A DNA stretch of 64,000 bases from Ancylothrix sp. D3o. Its GTDB lineage: Bacteria > Cyanobacteriota > Cyanobacteriia > Cyanobacteriales > Oscillatoriaceae. Shown here one piece after another: positions 8,481 through 17,620 of this stretch (the first letter of the stretch is position 1; the number at the start of each line of letters is the position of its first letter). The DNA is taken from contig NZ_JAMXEX010000012.1 in assembly GCF_025370775.1 (NCBI RefSeq), forward strand, positions 114,145 through 178,144. The letters are read 5' to 3'. The notes beneath the pieces were generated by a model. It was not told where the DNA came from. It searched no databases and saw only the letters and a program-made list of their open reading frames with translations. Both the position numbers and the translations under genes were made by a program.

Positions 8481-9617
8481 TCACCCATCCCCCATGATAA
8501 TTTCTTTGAGAGCATTGAGTAAGCGCTGGTTGTCTTCTGTAGTGCGAACTGCCACCCGGAAGTAACTATCTCCCAGTTCAGGAAAACTGTTACAGTCGCG
8601 GATAAAAATTTGGTGACGTTTGAGGAGCATTTCTTGCAGTGAAGAAACCGGCCAGTTGCTTTTAACTAATAAAAAATTAGCACAACCGGCCAGAGGAAAT
8701 AACCCCGGTATTTGGGTGAGCCCTTCAAAAAAAGCACTGCGAGTCGGTGACAACCAGGCAAATGTTTTTTGCTGAAACTCAACATCCTCAAGCGCCGCCA
8801 CCCCAGCCGCCACAGCCAAAATACTCACCGGCCAAGGATCACGGCGAGATTGCCAAACTCGCAAACGATCTGGGTGAGCAATGGCATAACCCAAACGCAA
8901 CCCCGCCAGACTATAAAACTTCGTCAGACTTCGCAAAATCACCAAATTTGGATAATTTTGCACCTCCGAAATTAAACTTTGCCGGTGTTGTTCATCGGGC
9001 GGCAAAAAATCCATAAAAGCCTCATCCACCACCACCAGAGAGAATTGGTCTAAGTAGGGCAAAATCGACTCTTTTGAGAATAATTTACCCGTTGGGTTGT
9101 GGGGGTTGTTGAGTAATAAACCGGTTTTTTTAAAATCTGGTTTTTCAGATAAAACCGGTGCCACATCAGCTAAATTGATTTGCGTGTTTTGGTTAGAGGA
9201 AAGCTCATCAGGAGATAGCCCTAAAGCGCAACTACCAACCAAAGGACACTCAACTACAATTGCTTTCGCCGCATTGAGGCTACGCCAATAATCACCAAAA
9301 GCTGGGGTAATCAAATAAGTTTCTGCCAGTTCCGAAAAATCCCAGCCGGCCAAAGTTAACAACTCAGCCGAACCATTACCGGGCAAAATCCACTCACTGC
9401 TTAAATTGTGGAATTGTGCGATGCTGTTGCGGAGTTCCTGATAATTTGGGTCAGGATAGGCACTCAGGTCACACAACCGGTCTTGAAGAGCAGCCAGAGC
9501 ACTTGCGGGAGGCCCAAGGGGGCTAATACTGGCAGAAAAATCAACAATGTCAGAGGGTGGACAACCGGCAATGGCGGCTGCCCAAATTAAATTTCCCCCG
9601 TGAGTTGGTCGAGTCAA
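8481..9617 (-). CDS. cobD: Threonine-phosphate decarboxylase-like PLP enzyme (CobD family)
   Basis: 378-aa fold-type I PLP enzyme. The N-terminal THGGNL motif is typical of CobD, which decarboxylates L-threonine phosphate to aminopropanol phosphate for the cobamide nucleotide loop. Further motifs are DFSASISPLG, PGNGSAELL, NNPHNPTG (PLP ring), DEAFMDF (Asp binding the pyridine N), SLTKFYSLAGLRLGY with the Schiff-base Lys, and FRVAVRTTEDN. It is closely related to HisC; the HGGN start and FxAxISPLG block favour CobD. The only other possibly B12-related gene here is the CobO-like protein at 4702. Confidence 0.82.
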   Translation of the reverse strand: MTRPTHGGNLIWAAAIAGCPPSDIVDFSASISPLGPPASALAALQDRLCDLSAYPDPNYQELRNSIAQFHNLSSEWILPGNGSAELLTLAGWDFSELAETYLITPAFGDYWRSLNAAKAIVVECPLVGSCALGLSPDELSSNQNTQINLADVAPVLSEKPDFKKTGLLLNNPHNPTGKLFSKESILPYLDQFSLVVVDEAFMDFLPPDEQHRQSLISEVQNYPNLVILRSLTKFYSLAGLRLGYAIAHPDRLRVWQSRRDPWPVSILAVAAGVAALEDVEFQQKTFAWLSPTRSAFFEGLTQIPGLFPLAGCANFLLVKSNWPVSSLQEMLLKRHQIFIRDCNSFPELGDSYFRVAVRTTEDNQRLLNALKEIIMGDG

Positions 9618-9640
9618 GGATTTATCAGCAGCCTGAAAGA

Positions 9641-9919
9641 CTATTCGGGAGCAACTTTTTCCTTGAACAATTTCCCAGCACTAAAGGCAGGTACCTTAGT
9701 GGCCGGAATTTCCATTTTGTCGCCGGTTTTGGGGTTGCGACCTTCACGCGCTTTGCGTTCGCGGGCTTCAAAGGAGCCAAAACCCACTAAAGTCACCTTT
9801 TGGTCATCGGCAACCGCTTCCATAATCGCTTCTAAAGCGGCTGTGATCACGGCATCGGCTTGTTTTTTCGTAACACTGGCTTTATCAGCCACGACATCAA
9901 CTAATTCACCTTTATTCAT
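9641..9919 (-). CDS. hup: HU-family DNA-binding protein
   Basis: 92-aa histone-like protein that bends and compacts DNA as a dimer. It begins MNKGELVDVVADKA, carries the HU core VTLVGFGSFEARERKAREGRNP (cited here only by its signature GFGSF and the RNPKTG arm), and ends with FSAGKLFKEKV. The start at 9919 is set by an AGGAAA ribosome-binding site 4 nt upstream and by homology; the frame stays open further upstream to about 10162, but that extension is not HU-like. The gene ends 23 nt from the start of the CobD gene, same strand. Confidence 0.95.
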   Translation of the reverse strand: MNKGELVDVVADKASVTKKQADAVITAALEAIMEAVADDQKVTLVGFGSFEARERKAREGRNPKTGDKMEIPATKVPAFSAGKLFKEKVAPE

Positions 9920-10410
9920 CGCTTTCCTGTTTTGTAAAAGTCGATTGCTAGTTTTTATTGCCAAAGGCCAGGAACTAACAAAACCCGTGAGTTTCCTCCT
10001 GCGTACTGTTGGCTGTTGCGTCAAACAGCACTTCGGGGGTTTCCCTGTTGCGTTTCGCCGCACAATCAACGAGGCAGTTGAGTTGCCTTTCGCCACTCTA
10101 TTACTAGAGTTTGAACCGAGCGAGTTTTCCTTTTGCGGGGCCGGTGGAATCGTTTTGTCCACAGCGTAAAGGCGGGATTCCTGACTGTTGTGTAAGGAAT
10201 TTTGTAAACATCACTCGGTGTCCTTGGCGGTGAAATTCACGCATTCAGTCTAGTCGGGTTCAGAAAGAACGGGCTGAAAATCCCGCAGACACTTATTTTC
10301 ACTGCAATATTCTGACACGCAGAACGCGGATATGGAAGCCTGAAACGCTTAATTTATGTTGATTTTCGTTTTTTTTCGTTGTTTGGCCTCTTTTTGGCCC
10401 TCTAATTTGC

Positions 10411-10444
10411 CTAAAAACCCCCTGTCTTCATCAAAACAGAGGGT
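10411..10444 (-). terminator. Probable terminator of the pilMNOQ operon
   Basis: On the minus strand, CCCTCTGT pairs with ACAGGGGG (one G-T pair) around a short loop, followed by TTTTTAGG. It lies about 120 nt after the pilQ stop, beyond a short-repeat cluster. Confidence 0.6.
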
Positions 10445-10459
10445 AAGCATAAAAACTGT

Positions 10460-10560
10460 TATTTGTCAAGGGTCATTTGTCAATAGTCACTGGTAACAGC
10501 TAAACGTGACAAATGACTATGGAAAATTTAACAAAGGACAAAGGACAAAGGACTATTGAT
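10460..10560. repeat. Short tandem repeats (GTCATTT / GGACAAA)
   Basis: Units such as TTTGTCAAGGG, GTCATTTGTCAA and three adjacent GGACAAA-type heptamers between the pilQ stop and its putative terminator. Same class as 8393-8464. Confidence 0.7.
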
Positions 10561-10562
10561 GA

Positions 10563-13055
10563 TTATTGCGGTGTGGTACCGGGCAGCATCTGCCTTTGGA
10601 TGAGGGGGCGGACATCTGGCCCTGGGGTGTAACCATAGCCAAACGGTGAACGATCAGAATCATCCATAACTTGCGGAGTCAGAACCACAATCACTTCAGC
10701 GCGAGTATTATTACGGGTGGTGCTGCGGAACAAAGCGCCAATAATGGGCAAATCGCCTAAAAGCGGGATTTTGCTAGAGGTTACGCGGTCTTGTTCTTGA
10801 ATAATCCCTGAAAGAATCAAAGTTTGACCGTCGCGCAAACGAATTGAGCCAGAGTTTAAAGAGCGTTCACTCAGCAAAGCAATGGTTGTGCCAGCAAAGT
10901 TTTGAGTATCTGCCACAGCCGTCACTTTGGGAGTAACGTTGAGGGTAATAAAGCCGTTATCATCAATGCGCTGAATATTAATCCCCAAAATCAAACCGGC
11001 CTTTTGAATTTGGGCTGTGGTCGTAATTTGCGGCGGGTTAGAAGCCGTAGTTTGAGTTTGAATGTTGCCGATCACATCTTGGGTAAGGTTTACGGTTGCT
11101 GTTTCGCCTTCCTGTACCACCAGTGTTGGATCTGTCAAGATTTTGGCATTGCCGCTGGTAACTTGGGCTTGCAATAGCGACAAGAACCGGCGGGGATATT
11201 GAATAAACGGAAATAGACTAAACGTTCCAGTACCGGCACTCGTAGCGGTTCCGGGGGTATAATCTTGCAGGCCCACATCTCCTTGGTTTTCGCCAATGGG
11301 GGGGATGGGGTTAAGGAATACCCCGCCTTGGTTGGGAGCCGTCAGGGGAATATTACTGGTTCTGCCGGGGTCAAAAAACGGCTCGAAGGTTTCTAAGTTT
11401 ACGCCGCCGACTTGGTTTCGGATCAAGGGCGGGTTATTTAAGATTGGGTTGGTGGGAGTGCCGACAACTTGGTTTCTAAGTGGGGGGTTGGCGCCGCCAA
11501 AGTTAAATACAGCGCTGCCTTGGTCGTTAACAAAGAAACTATCGCCCACTCCAAAGGAAAAACTGCTATTAAAGTTATCGTTTGCTGCTAAGTTGACATC
11601 AATAATTTTGACGTTAACGGCAACCTGACGGCGGCGCAGGTCAAGCTGTACCAATTGCGTTGAGGCAATTTCCACCATTCGACGGGGCCCGATCAATGTT
11701 ACCGAGTTGAGGCGTTCATCGACTAGCACTTGTAGTCCTCTTAAAAGTGCTGGGGCGTCTTGGGGTGAAAAGCGCAGGGTGTCGATGGTGGTTTGGACGG
11801 TGGTGTTGGTGCGGGTAATGGCTTGGTCTGTGCCTTGGATGGGTACGGCTGTTACCTGTGTTACTTCGCGGGTGGAGGTGATGGCGCTTTCGGCTCCCAT
11901 ACTGGCTAAAAAGCCGGATGCTTGCCGTGCGGTGACTTGGTTGAGGCGGAAGGTACGAACTACGGTGTCGTTGACTTCGTTGGGTAAGCGGGTTCCGACA
12001 AAGATGGTGCGGCCTATTTTGTTGGCTTGTAAGCCAGACAAACGCAAAACGTAGTTAAAAACGTCTTGGACTCGTTCGTTTTCAATGTCTAGGGAGATGG
12101 TGGGGCCGGTGGGGCCACTTGTTCCGGCTGCTCCTGGGGCGGCGGGTGCAGCGGCTGCTCCTGGGGCGGCGTTGTCGCTGGTAAAGGCGATGTTTAGACC
12201 GGCAGCCCTTGCTAATAAAGCTAAAACGTCGCGCACCGGCGCATCTCGCAACACCAAACGAGGGATACGTTCGCTGGTTCCTAAATCTACGGTTGAGGGC
12301 GAGGGGTCAGTGGTGGCGGCGGCAATATCACCGACCGGCGGGGCGACGGCGCGGGGTAACATAGGGGGCGCAGCGGTTGGCCCAGAAACCGCCGGGGGGA
12401 TGTTGGGAATGGCGGCGGTTGGGGCTGCCGGCTGACCGTTGATCGTAATTTCTGGTTGGGGAACTAAGACGTTAGGGCTGTTCGGAAAGCCTGTCGGTGC
12501 TGGGCCTGGGGCTGGGGGAATTTGGGCACTTGGCCCAACCGGCATGGCGCTGGGAATGGGTGTACTCGGTGGAGGGGCGCTTAAGCTTGGTAAGCCGGGG
12601 GGTGGGGGTGGGGCCATTTGGGGGGCGGCTGGTTGGGGGCTGCCGGTGCCGGGGCTGAAGCTTAATAAAATGCCTTGTTGGTTACGACCGGCTATTTGGC
12701 CGTTGGGAGGGGTTGTGGTGCCGGTGACGATCAAGCGGGCGTTGTTGTTGTCGAGTTGCGTCAGGACGACGGAACTAATGCCCGCAGATGGATTATCTTG
12801 GCGGAAAACGTTACTGCCGTTGGGCAGTTGCAGTTGAGTGTTGATGATGTCGGCTACGAGGTCGTTTCCGCTGCGGACGGTGAGTATTTGCTGCCGGTCT
12901 CCGTTTTCGGTTTGTAAGAAAATTTCCAGACCCCGCTCGGTTGGCCGGATCTGTACGTCTGTGACGCGGCTTTGTTGCGCTTGTGCCGGTGCAACGAGTA
13001 ATAAGACGCTCGCGGCACTCAGCCACAGGCTGCTATAGCCTTGATAATGTTTCAC
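10563..13055 (-). CDS. pilQ: Type IV pilus secretin PilQ with N-terminal AMIN domain
   Basis: 830-aa outer-membrane secretin through which the type IV pilus is extruded. Layout: signal peptide (residues 1-27, cleaved after APAQA), AMIN peptidoglycan-binding domain (about 30-125), a long Pro/Ala/Gly-rich linker (about 130-250), a short secretin/STN N-domain (LRDAPVRDVLALLARAAGLNI), NolW-type N-domains to about 480 ending VNVKIIDVNL, a Gly/Asn/Pro-rich insert, and the C-terminal secretin barrel domain (about 620-810) with KILTDPTLVVQEGE and LSGIIQEQDR...IPLLGDLPIIGALFR. It is last in the pilM-N-O-Q operon. No PilP gene is present, as usual in cyanobacteria. Confidence 0.95.
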   Translation of the reverse strand: MKHYQGYSSLWLSAASVLLLVAPAQAQQSRVTDVQIRPTERGLEIFLQTENGDRQQILTVRSGNDLVADIINTQLQLPNGSNVFRQDNPSAGISSVVLTQLDNNNARLIVTGTTTPPNGQIAGRNQQGILLSFSPGTGSPQPAAPQMAPPPPPGLPSLSAPPPSTPIPSAMPVGPSAQIPPAPGPAPTGFPNSPNVLVPQPEITINGQPAAPTAAIPNIPPAVSGPTAAPPMLPRAVAPPVGDIAAATTDPSPSTVDLGTSERIPRLVLRDAPVRDVLALLARAAGLNIAFTSDNAAPGAAAAPAAPGAAGTSGPTGPTISLDIENERVQDVFNYVLRLSGLQANKIGRTIFVGTRLPNEVNDTVVRTFRLNQVTARQASGFLASMGAESAITSTREVTQVTAVPIQGTDQAITRTNTTVQTTIDTLRFSPQDAPALLRGLQVLVDERLNSVTLIGPRRMVEIASTQLVQLDLRRRQVAVNVKIIDVNLAANDNFNSSFSFGVGDSFFVNDQGSAVFNFGGANPPLRNQVVGTPTNPILNNPPLIRNQVGGVNLETFEPFFDPGRTSNIPLTAPNQGGVFLNPIPPIGENQGDVGLQDYTPGTATSAGTGTFSLFPFIQYPRRFLSLLQAQVTSGNAKILTDPTLVVQEGETATVNLTQDVIGNIQTQTTASNPPQITTTAQIQKAGLILGINIQRIDDNGFITLNVTPKVTAVADTQNFAGTTIALLSERSLNSGSIRLRDGQTLILSGIIQEQDRVTSSKIPLLGDLPIIGALFRSTTRNNTRAEVIVVLTPQVMDDSDRSPFGYGYTPGPDVRPLIQRQMLPGTTPQ

Positions 13056-13111
13056 GATACCCTCCTCATCTAAAAAAAACTTCTGACACTACGCCCTAAT
13101 CTATATTTTTT

Positions 13112-13140
13112 CAGGCGATCTGTGGTGGAAAGATCGCCTG
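13112..13140. other. Hairpin between pilO and pilQ
   Basis: Perfect 10-bp inverted repeat CAGGCGATCT / AGATCGCCTG with a 9-nt loop. Read on the coding (minus) strand it is followed by A-rich sequence, not a T-run; the T-run is on the plus side. It may act as an RNA-processing or attenuation element that adjusts pilQ relative to pilMNO, or stop antisense transcription. Confidence 0.55.
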
Positions 13141-13146
13141 GGTTTT

Positions 13147-13914
13147 TTATGGTTTGGCTGGAGTTGCTGCTGGGGCCGTTTTTGGCGTTCGGGGTGGCTC
13201 TTGTTTGGCTGCTGGTACAATTACGACCATATCAAAGATGGTTTTTAAGGTGGGTTCGGGTATTCTCAGGACTTTTCCCTGTTCATTAACGACCAGTTTC
13301 AGGGTTTCTGGATCAATGTCGGAAGTGTATTTACCCAAAACGATCATCGGTTGCAATCTTTCGATATTGCGGATGATTGATTGAGTTTGGGTAAAGGTGC
13401 CGGTCATTTCTACGGTGAATGGTTGTATTTGATAGGGGCCGGCTGGGGCTACGGTTCCGGGTGGGGCTTGGGGGTTTGGCGCTGGGGTTGGAAATAAGTT
13501 TGTGGTGAGAATTTCTGAGGTGGCCGGTTTGACGGAACCGAATTGTCCACCGGCTTTTCTGATGAAGTTGTTAATATCTAAAACCAAGGTGTCTAGGCTT
13601 CTGGTGTCTCCAAATAATACTTGGACATCGGCTTTGGCTACTTTTGCTTTTTCTAAGTTGGCGCGAGCTTCTTCTATTCTCGAAAGGCTGGCCTCGATAG
13701 CTTTGTTTTCGCTTTCTTTGGCTGCGATTTTGGTGTTCAGTTCTTCTTGCTGGGTTAACATTGGCTGCAAGACGTACATAAATGCCCCTACAGCGGCGGC
13801 GAGTCCTGCAACTGCAATCAATACGCCGATTATTTTTGGGGTGAATTGGATGCCAAATAACCCACCCTGGGCTTCTTGTTCTTGTCCTGGTAAGACGTCT
13901 TCTCCATAACTCAT
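13147..13914 (-). CDS. pilO: Type IV pilus inner-membrane assembly protein PilO
   Basis: 255-aa single-pass membrane protein: a short cytoplasmic N-terminus, transmembrane helix at about residues 30-50 (IGVLIAVAGLAAAVGAFMYV), a coiled coil (about 54-100, TKIAAKESENKAIEASL region), and a periplasmic ferredoxin-like domain with a Pro-rich C-terminal tail. It pairs with PilN in the alignment complex that links the platform to PilQ. Its ATG overlaps the pilN stop by 4 nt (ATGA), showing translational coupling. Confidence 0.9.
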   Translation of the reverse strand: MSYGEDVLPGQEQEAQGGLFGIQFTPKIIGVLIAVAGLAAAVGAFMYVLQPMLTQQEELNTKIAAKESENKAIEASLSRIEEARANLEKAKVAKADVQVLFGDTRSLDTLVLDINNFIRKAGGQFGSVKPATSEILTTNLFPTPAPNPQAPPGTVAPAGPYQIQPFTVEMTGTFTQTQSIIRNIERLQPMIVLGKYTSDIDPETLKLVVNEQGKVLRIPEPTLKTIFDMVVIVPAAKQEPPRTPKTAPAATPAKP

Positions 13915-14822
13915 TGCGGTAATATCCCCTTGTTTTGCAGTGTTTGTACTCGTGTTGCTAAACCAACTGCGCCTTTGCGATCTAGTTCGCGGGCGACTTC
14001 TGAGGCTGGTGCGTTGCTAACCTCGGCGTCTATTATGTATTCGACGACTTGAGGTAGTTCTATTTCTGGGGGTGTTGCTTCTGGTGTGTTGTTGGCTGTT
14101 GCAGTGTTGTTTTTGTTTAGGCTGCTTGGTAATACAACTTTGTCTTGGAGGTCGTTATCTTTGAGGGTGGCTGATACGATGTTGACTTGTTTGGCGTTAA
14201 AAAATGGTGAGTTTTTCAGCGTCAATAAAAAGTCGTTTACTTCTTCAAAGCTTCTGGCTGTTCCTTGAATTTTTATTTTTTGGTTGAATAATTCCCAACG
14301 CGGTGTTGGAGGTGCTACGGGGGCTGGGGGTGGCACTGGTTGTCCAGGTTGGGCGGCTGCTGCTGGGGCCGGTGGCGGTGGCGGGGGGGCTGCTGGGGCT
14401 GCGCCGGCGGCATTGGCGGTTACTGTTTGTTCGATTTTGCTAATTTGTAAGTTGGCCGGCACTCGATCCCGAATGTCTTGCAATACGGCGGCTACTGGTT
14501 TGATGGTTGTGTTAAAAACTTTGCCGAGGGCTTGGGTTTCTACTTCTATTTGTTGGGTTTGGGCTTTTATGGTGTCTACTTCTTGTTTTTTGCTAGATAA
14601 AACTGCGCCTTTTTGTTCAAGTTCGGCGAGTTTTTGGGTTAGGGTTTGATTGTTGAAATATACCCAGGCGGAGATACCGGCCACAATCAAGGGTAAGATT
14701 GCTCCTACTGCTCCACCGGCAATTAAGGCACTTTTATCGGCTACGACGATGCCTTTTCTTTTGGCTTTGGGGTCGCCAAGCGGCGCTCGGTCATTGAGAA
14801 AGTTAATATCTAAGCTATACAT
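13911..14822 (-). CDS. pilN: Type IV pilus assembly protein PilN
   Basis: 303-aa inner-membrane protein. The N-terminal motif SLDINFLNDR is the conserved PilM-binding segment (INLL-type); a transmembrane helix follows (about 31-53, ALIAGGAVGAILPLIVAGIS), then a coiled coil (about 60-100) and a periplasmic domain interrupted by a Pro/Ala-rich stretch near 145-170. It acts with PilM on the cytoplasmic side and PilO in the periplasm. It starts 6 nt after pilM ends. Confidence 0.9.
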   Translation of the reverse strand: MYSLDINFLNDRAPLGDPKAKRKGIVVADKSALIAGGAVGAILPLIVAGISAWVYFNNQTLTQKLAELEQKGAVLSSKKQEVDTIKAQTQQIEVETQALGKVFNTTIKPVAAVLQDIRDRVPANLQISKIEQTVTANAAGAAPAAPPPPPPAPAAAAQPGQPVPPPAPVAPPTPRWELFNQKIKIQGTARSFEEVNDFLLTLKNSPFFNAKQVNIVSATLKDNDLQDKVVLPSSLNKNNTATANNTPEATPPEIELPQVVEYIIDAEVSNAPASEVARELDRKGAVGLATRVQTLQNKGILPQ

Positions 14823-14828
14823 TTTTGT

Positions 14829-15932
14829 TTATACCTCTCTGAGTCCTAATCCCAAGACAACACCTAAACCCGGTCGCTGTACTGGGGTGATTTCTTCTTC
14901 AATTTGCAATGATAAGCTTTCTACAGGATCGACTCCTGATGTGGGCAAACTTAATCTTTGCATAAAAAATTCATCGAGTTGTCCGAGGGCTGCCCCTGGG
15001 CCGGCTAATAGCAATTGAGCGACTTCTAGGTTTTCGCTTTGGTTCAAATAAAAGTCTATTGACCGGCGTATTTCATCGGCTAATTCTCCTAATATTTTTA
15101 ACATGGCTGCTGTTCCGGGGTTGTTATTTCCCATTGTACCTAGCCCAGAGGTGTCTGCTGGTGTTAGGGGAATTGTCATGCCGACGAGCAGATCGGTGTT
15201 TCTTGCTGCCGATAAATTCATGGCTTTTGCTAGGGCGTTTTGGATCTGAAATGTTCCTATGGGGATGGTTCGGGAAAATTGCGGAATTCCGTCTACTACT
15301 ATGGCAATTTCTGTGCTGTCAAATTCAATATCTGCTAAAACTGCTGCTTCTTGAGAAGTGAATTGTTGTAGTTGTTCTTTTATGGTTCTTATTAAAGAAA
15401 AACTTGTCACTTCTATGACATCTAATTTTAATTCGGCTTGCCGGAATATATCTATATAAATGTCGGTGATTTCTTTGCGGGTGGCGACTAAAAGAACTTG
15501 GACTTTTTCGATGCCGTCTTCATCAACAAAAAGCCCTAGTTTTTGAAAGTCAACGTCGGCTTCTTCTCTGGGAAATGGTAAATATAAACCGGCTTCTTGG
15601 TTCATATAGTCCCGCAGTTCTTGGTCGTTTAGTTCGGCGGGTACGGGGATAATGCGGATAACGGCTTCTCTTCCGGGTATGGCAGTGGCTACTTGTTTGC
15701 CTTTGAGCTTATGTTCGGCCATTGTTTGCGATATTAAGGCGGCTAGGGCCGGTGCATCGACTATTTGCCCTTCTTGAAAGATGTCTTCTGGTACCTCTAC
15801 GGTGATGTAGGTTGCCAGTTTATAGCCTTGTTTTTGTTTTTTGAGTTGGACGATGCTAATGCGTTCGGGGGAAATTTCGATGCCGACGCCTTGTTTACTT
15901 TTTGAAAATAGATTTTTTAATGAGTTGATCAC
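14829..15932 (-). CDS. pilM: Type IV pilus assembly ATPase-like protein PilM
   Basis: 367-aa cytoplasmic actin/FtsA-like protein, first gene of the pilMNOQ operon, starting with GTG at 15932. Visible features are GVGIEISPERISIVQLKK (N-terminal phosphate-1-type segment, residues 16-33), IPGREAVIRIIPVPAEL, a DIEFDSTEIAIVVDG phosphate-2-like block and the C-terminal LLLAGPGAALGQLDEF adenosine-type motif. It binds the PilN N-terminus and forms a cytoplasmic ring under the pilus machine. Confidence 0.92.
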   Translation of the reverse strand: MINSLKNLFSKSKQGVGIEISPERISIVQLKKQKQGYKLATYITVEVPEDIFQEGQIVDAPALAALISQTMAEHKLKGKQVATAIPGREAVIRIIPVPAELNDQELRDYMNQEAGLYLPFPREEADVDFQKLGLFVDEDGIEKVQVLLVATRKEITDIYIDIFRQAELKLDVIEVTSFSLIRTIKEQLQQFTSQEAAVLADIEFDSTEIAIVVDGIPQFSRTIPIGTFQIQNALAKAMNLSAARNTDLLVGMTIPLTPADTSGLGTMGNNNPGTAAMLKILGELADEIRRSIDFYLNQSENLEVAQLLLAGPGAALGQLDEFFMQRLSLPTSGVDPVESLSLQIEEEITPVQRPGLGVVLGLGLREV

Positions 15933-16196
15933 GTTTTTTTGCTCTTTTATCTAGGATTTTTTTTTGAGAAGGTTTAAGGGTTTGTTTTTTGGGGCATACT
16001 TGCCATTATAAGTATTCCTCTAAAAAAGCGAAAAGTACAGTTTTTGATTGTTATAAATTATGACGGGGCTTGAGGTTGGCTTTTGGGTTGCCTGTCCCGA
16101 TAAAATAATATCGCAGTTGTGATGCTGCGCTCGATAATCTAGTTGATGAGTCTATCGGTATGGTGGCCGGCACAAAAAGGTATGGAGATATACGGG

Positions 16197-17519
16197 ATGT
16201 TTAATGGTGTAAAAAGTTGGTGGTTGAGTTTTGGTCGGGTTTTGTCCTCCAAGGCTAAACGTTTTTGTGCTTTGGCCCTTGCGGTTTTATTGTTAAGTTG
16301 GGCAGTTAGCTGTGGCACCGGCTCTTCTCAACAAGCGTCCGGGCGGGCGGAAGTGGAGTTTTGGACGATGCAGCTTCAACCGCAATTTACAGATTATTTC
16401 AATAATCTAATCGCTGCGTTTGAATCTGAGAACCCAGAGGTTAAGATTCGCTGGGTAGATGTACCTTGGTCAGCGATGGAAAGCAAGATTTTGGCGGCGG
16501 TTTCTGCCAAAACTGCGCCGGATGTGGTTAATCTTAACCCTAATTTTGCCTCGCTGTTGGCAGGACGGAATGCTTGGCTGTATTTAGATTCTAAGGTGTC
16601 GTCAGAGGTTCGTGAGTCTTATTTGCCGAATATTTGGAAAGCGAGTATGTTTGATGGCAAAACTTTCGGGATTCCTTGGTATCTGACGGCACGAATTAGT
16701 ATTTATAATTCTAAGCTTTTTGAGCAGGCCGGTGTTGCAAAACCGCCTCAAACTTATGCGGAATTAGCACAGGTAGCAAAACAAGTTAAAGAAAAAACTG
16801 GTAAATACGCATTTTTTGTTTCTTTTGTACCAGAAGATTCTAGTGAGGTGTTGGCTTCTTTGGTGCAAATGGGTACAAAGTTGGTAGATGAGTCTGGAAA
16901 AGCGGCGTTTAATTCTGCCGAAGGAAAAGCGGCGTTTCAGTATTGGGTAGACCTTTACAAAAATAAACTTTTGCCGCAGGAAGTGTTAACCCAAGGACAT
17001 CGGCGGGCTGTTGAATTGTATCAGGCGGGCGAGGTGGCTTTGTTGAATTCCGGGCCGCAATTTTTTAAGACAATTGAGAAAAATGCACCCGATATTGCAT
17101 CTGTTTCTTTGCCGGCACCAGAAATTACAGGTCAAACCAATAAAAAGAGTGTTGCTGTGATGAATTTAGTAATCCCCCAAAATTCAGATCAGCCAGAAAA
17201 TGCCCTTAAGTTTGCTTTGTTTGTCACGAATAATGCCAATCAGTTACAGTTTGCCAAGGAAGCCAATGTTTTGCCCTCTACAGTAGCCGGCTTGAAGGAT
17301 GAATTTTTTACTAAAGCGACAAAAGATGCTGCTGCTGTGGATAAAGCGCGGGTAGTGAGTGCCGGTCAACTTAAAAATGCAGAAGTTTTAGTACCGGCCA
17401 TGAAAAACGTTAACCAATTGCAAAAATTCATCTATGAAAACTTGCAAGCAGCAATGTTAGGAGAAAAACCTGTAGATCAAGCAATATCCGATGCAGCCAA
17501 GTCGTGGGATAGCCTTTAA
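16197..17519 (+). CDS. Extracellular solute-binding lipoprotein, sugar ABC transporter type (family 1)
   Basis: About 440 aa. The start is uncertain: TTG/ATG at 16143/16146, ATG at 16182 or ATG at 16197. I prefer 16197 because of GGAG upstream and because it gives a compact lipoprotein signal: basic n-region, hydrophobic LALAVLLLSWAVS, and lipobox AVSC. The mature part is a periplasmic binding protein of the maltose-binding type (EVEFWTMQLQPQFTDYF, FESENPEVKIRWVDVPW, APDVVNLNPNF, GIPWYLTARISIYN). It delivers a sugar or osmolyte to a membrane permease; no permease or ATPase gene is adjacent, so the partner and ligand are unknown. A strong terminator follows. Confidence 0.85.
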   Translation: MFNGVKSWWLSFGRVLSSKAKRFCALALAVLLLSWAVSCGTGSSQQASGRAEVEFWTMQLQPQFTDYFNNLIAAFESENPEVKIRWVDVPWSAMESKILAAVSAKTAPDVVNLNPNFASLLAGRNAWLYLDSKVSSEVRESYLPNIWKASMFDGKTFGIPWYLTARISIYNSKLFEQAGVAKPPQTYAELAQVAKQVKEKTGKYAFFVSFVPEDSSEVLASLVQMGTKLVDESGKAAFNSAEGKAAFQYWVDLYKNKLLPQEVLTQGHRRAVELYQAGEVALLNSGPQFFKTIEKNAPDIASVSLPAPEITGQTNKKSVAVMNLVIPQNSDQPENALKFALFVTNNANQLQFAKEANVLPSTVAGLKDEFFTKATKDAAAVDKARVVSAGQLKNAEVLVPAMKNVNQLQKFIYENLQAAMLGEKPVDQAISDAAKSWDSL

Positions 17520-17531
17520 TTTCTGATAACT

Positions 17532-17586
17532 TTAACCTTAGATAGACACAGAGAACATATCTATGTTTATCTAAGGTTAATTTTTT
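17532..17586 (+). terminator. Strong intrinsic terminator of the solute-binding protein gene
   Basis: 16-bp stem TTAACCTTAGATAGAC (17532-17547) with GTTTATCTAAGGTTAA (17565-17580), one G-T pair, followed by TTTTTT. Confidence 0.9.
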
Positions 17587-17620
17587 CTGTATCTTTCAGC
17601 AATTTTCCGAAAAACCGGCT

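Larger units (their letters stand above)
9920..10562. other. Region upstream of hup: long leader and repeats
   Basis: 643 nt between pilQ and hup. The 250 nt next to hup are unusually GC-rich and contain no convincing gene, so a long 5' leader with the hup promoter is likely. Beyond about 10400 there is a terminator-like hairpin (10411-10444), then short GTCATTTGTCA and GGACAAA tandem repeats (10460-10560). Confidence 0.5.

Noticed and set aside
8481..9617. Histidinol-phosphate aminotransferase HisC
   Set aside because: The N-terminal THGGNL motif and ISPLG block favour CobD, although HisC is the closest relative.
9920..10162. N-terminal extension of HU to 173 aa, and a 189-aa frame on the opposite strand (9600-10169)
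   Set aside because: HU starts at MNKGELVD behind AGGAAA at 9919; the extension has no HU homology and the plus-strand frame is the mirror of coding sequence.
11296..12837. Several long plus-strand frames rich in Gly/Ala opposite pilQ
   Set aside because: They are antisense frames of the GC- and Pro-rich part of pilQ, with no start signals or family motifs.
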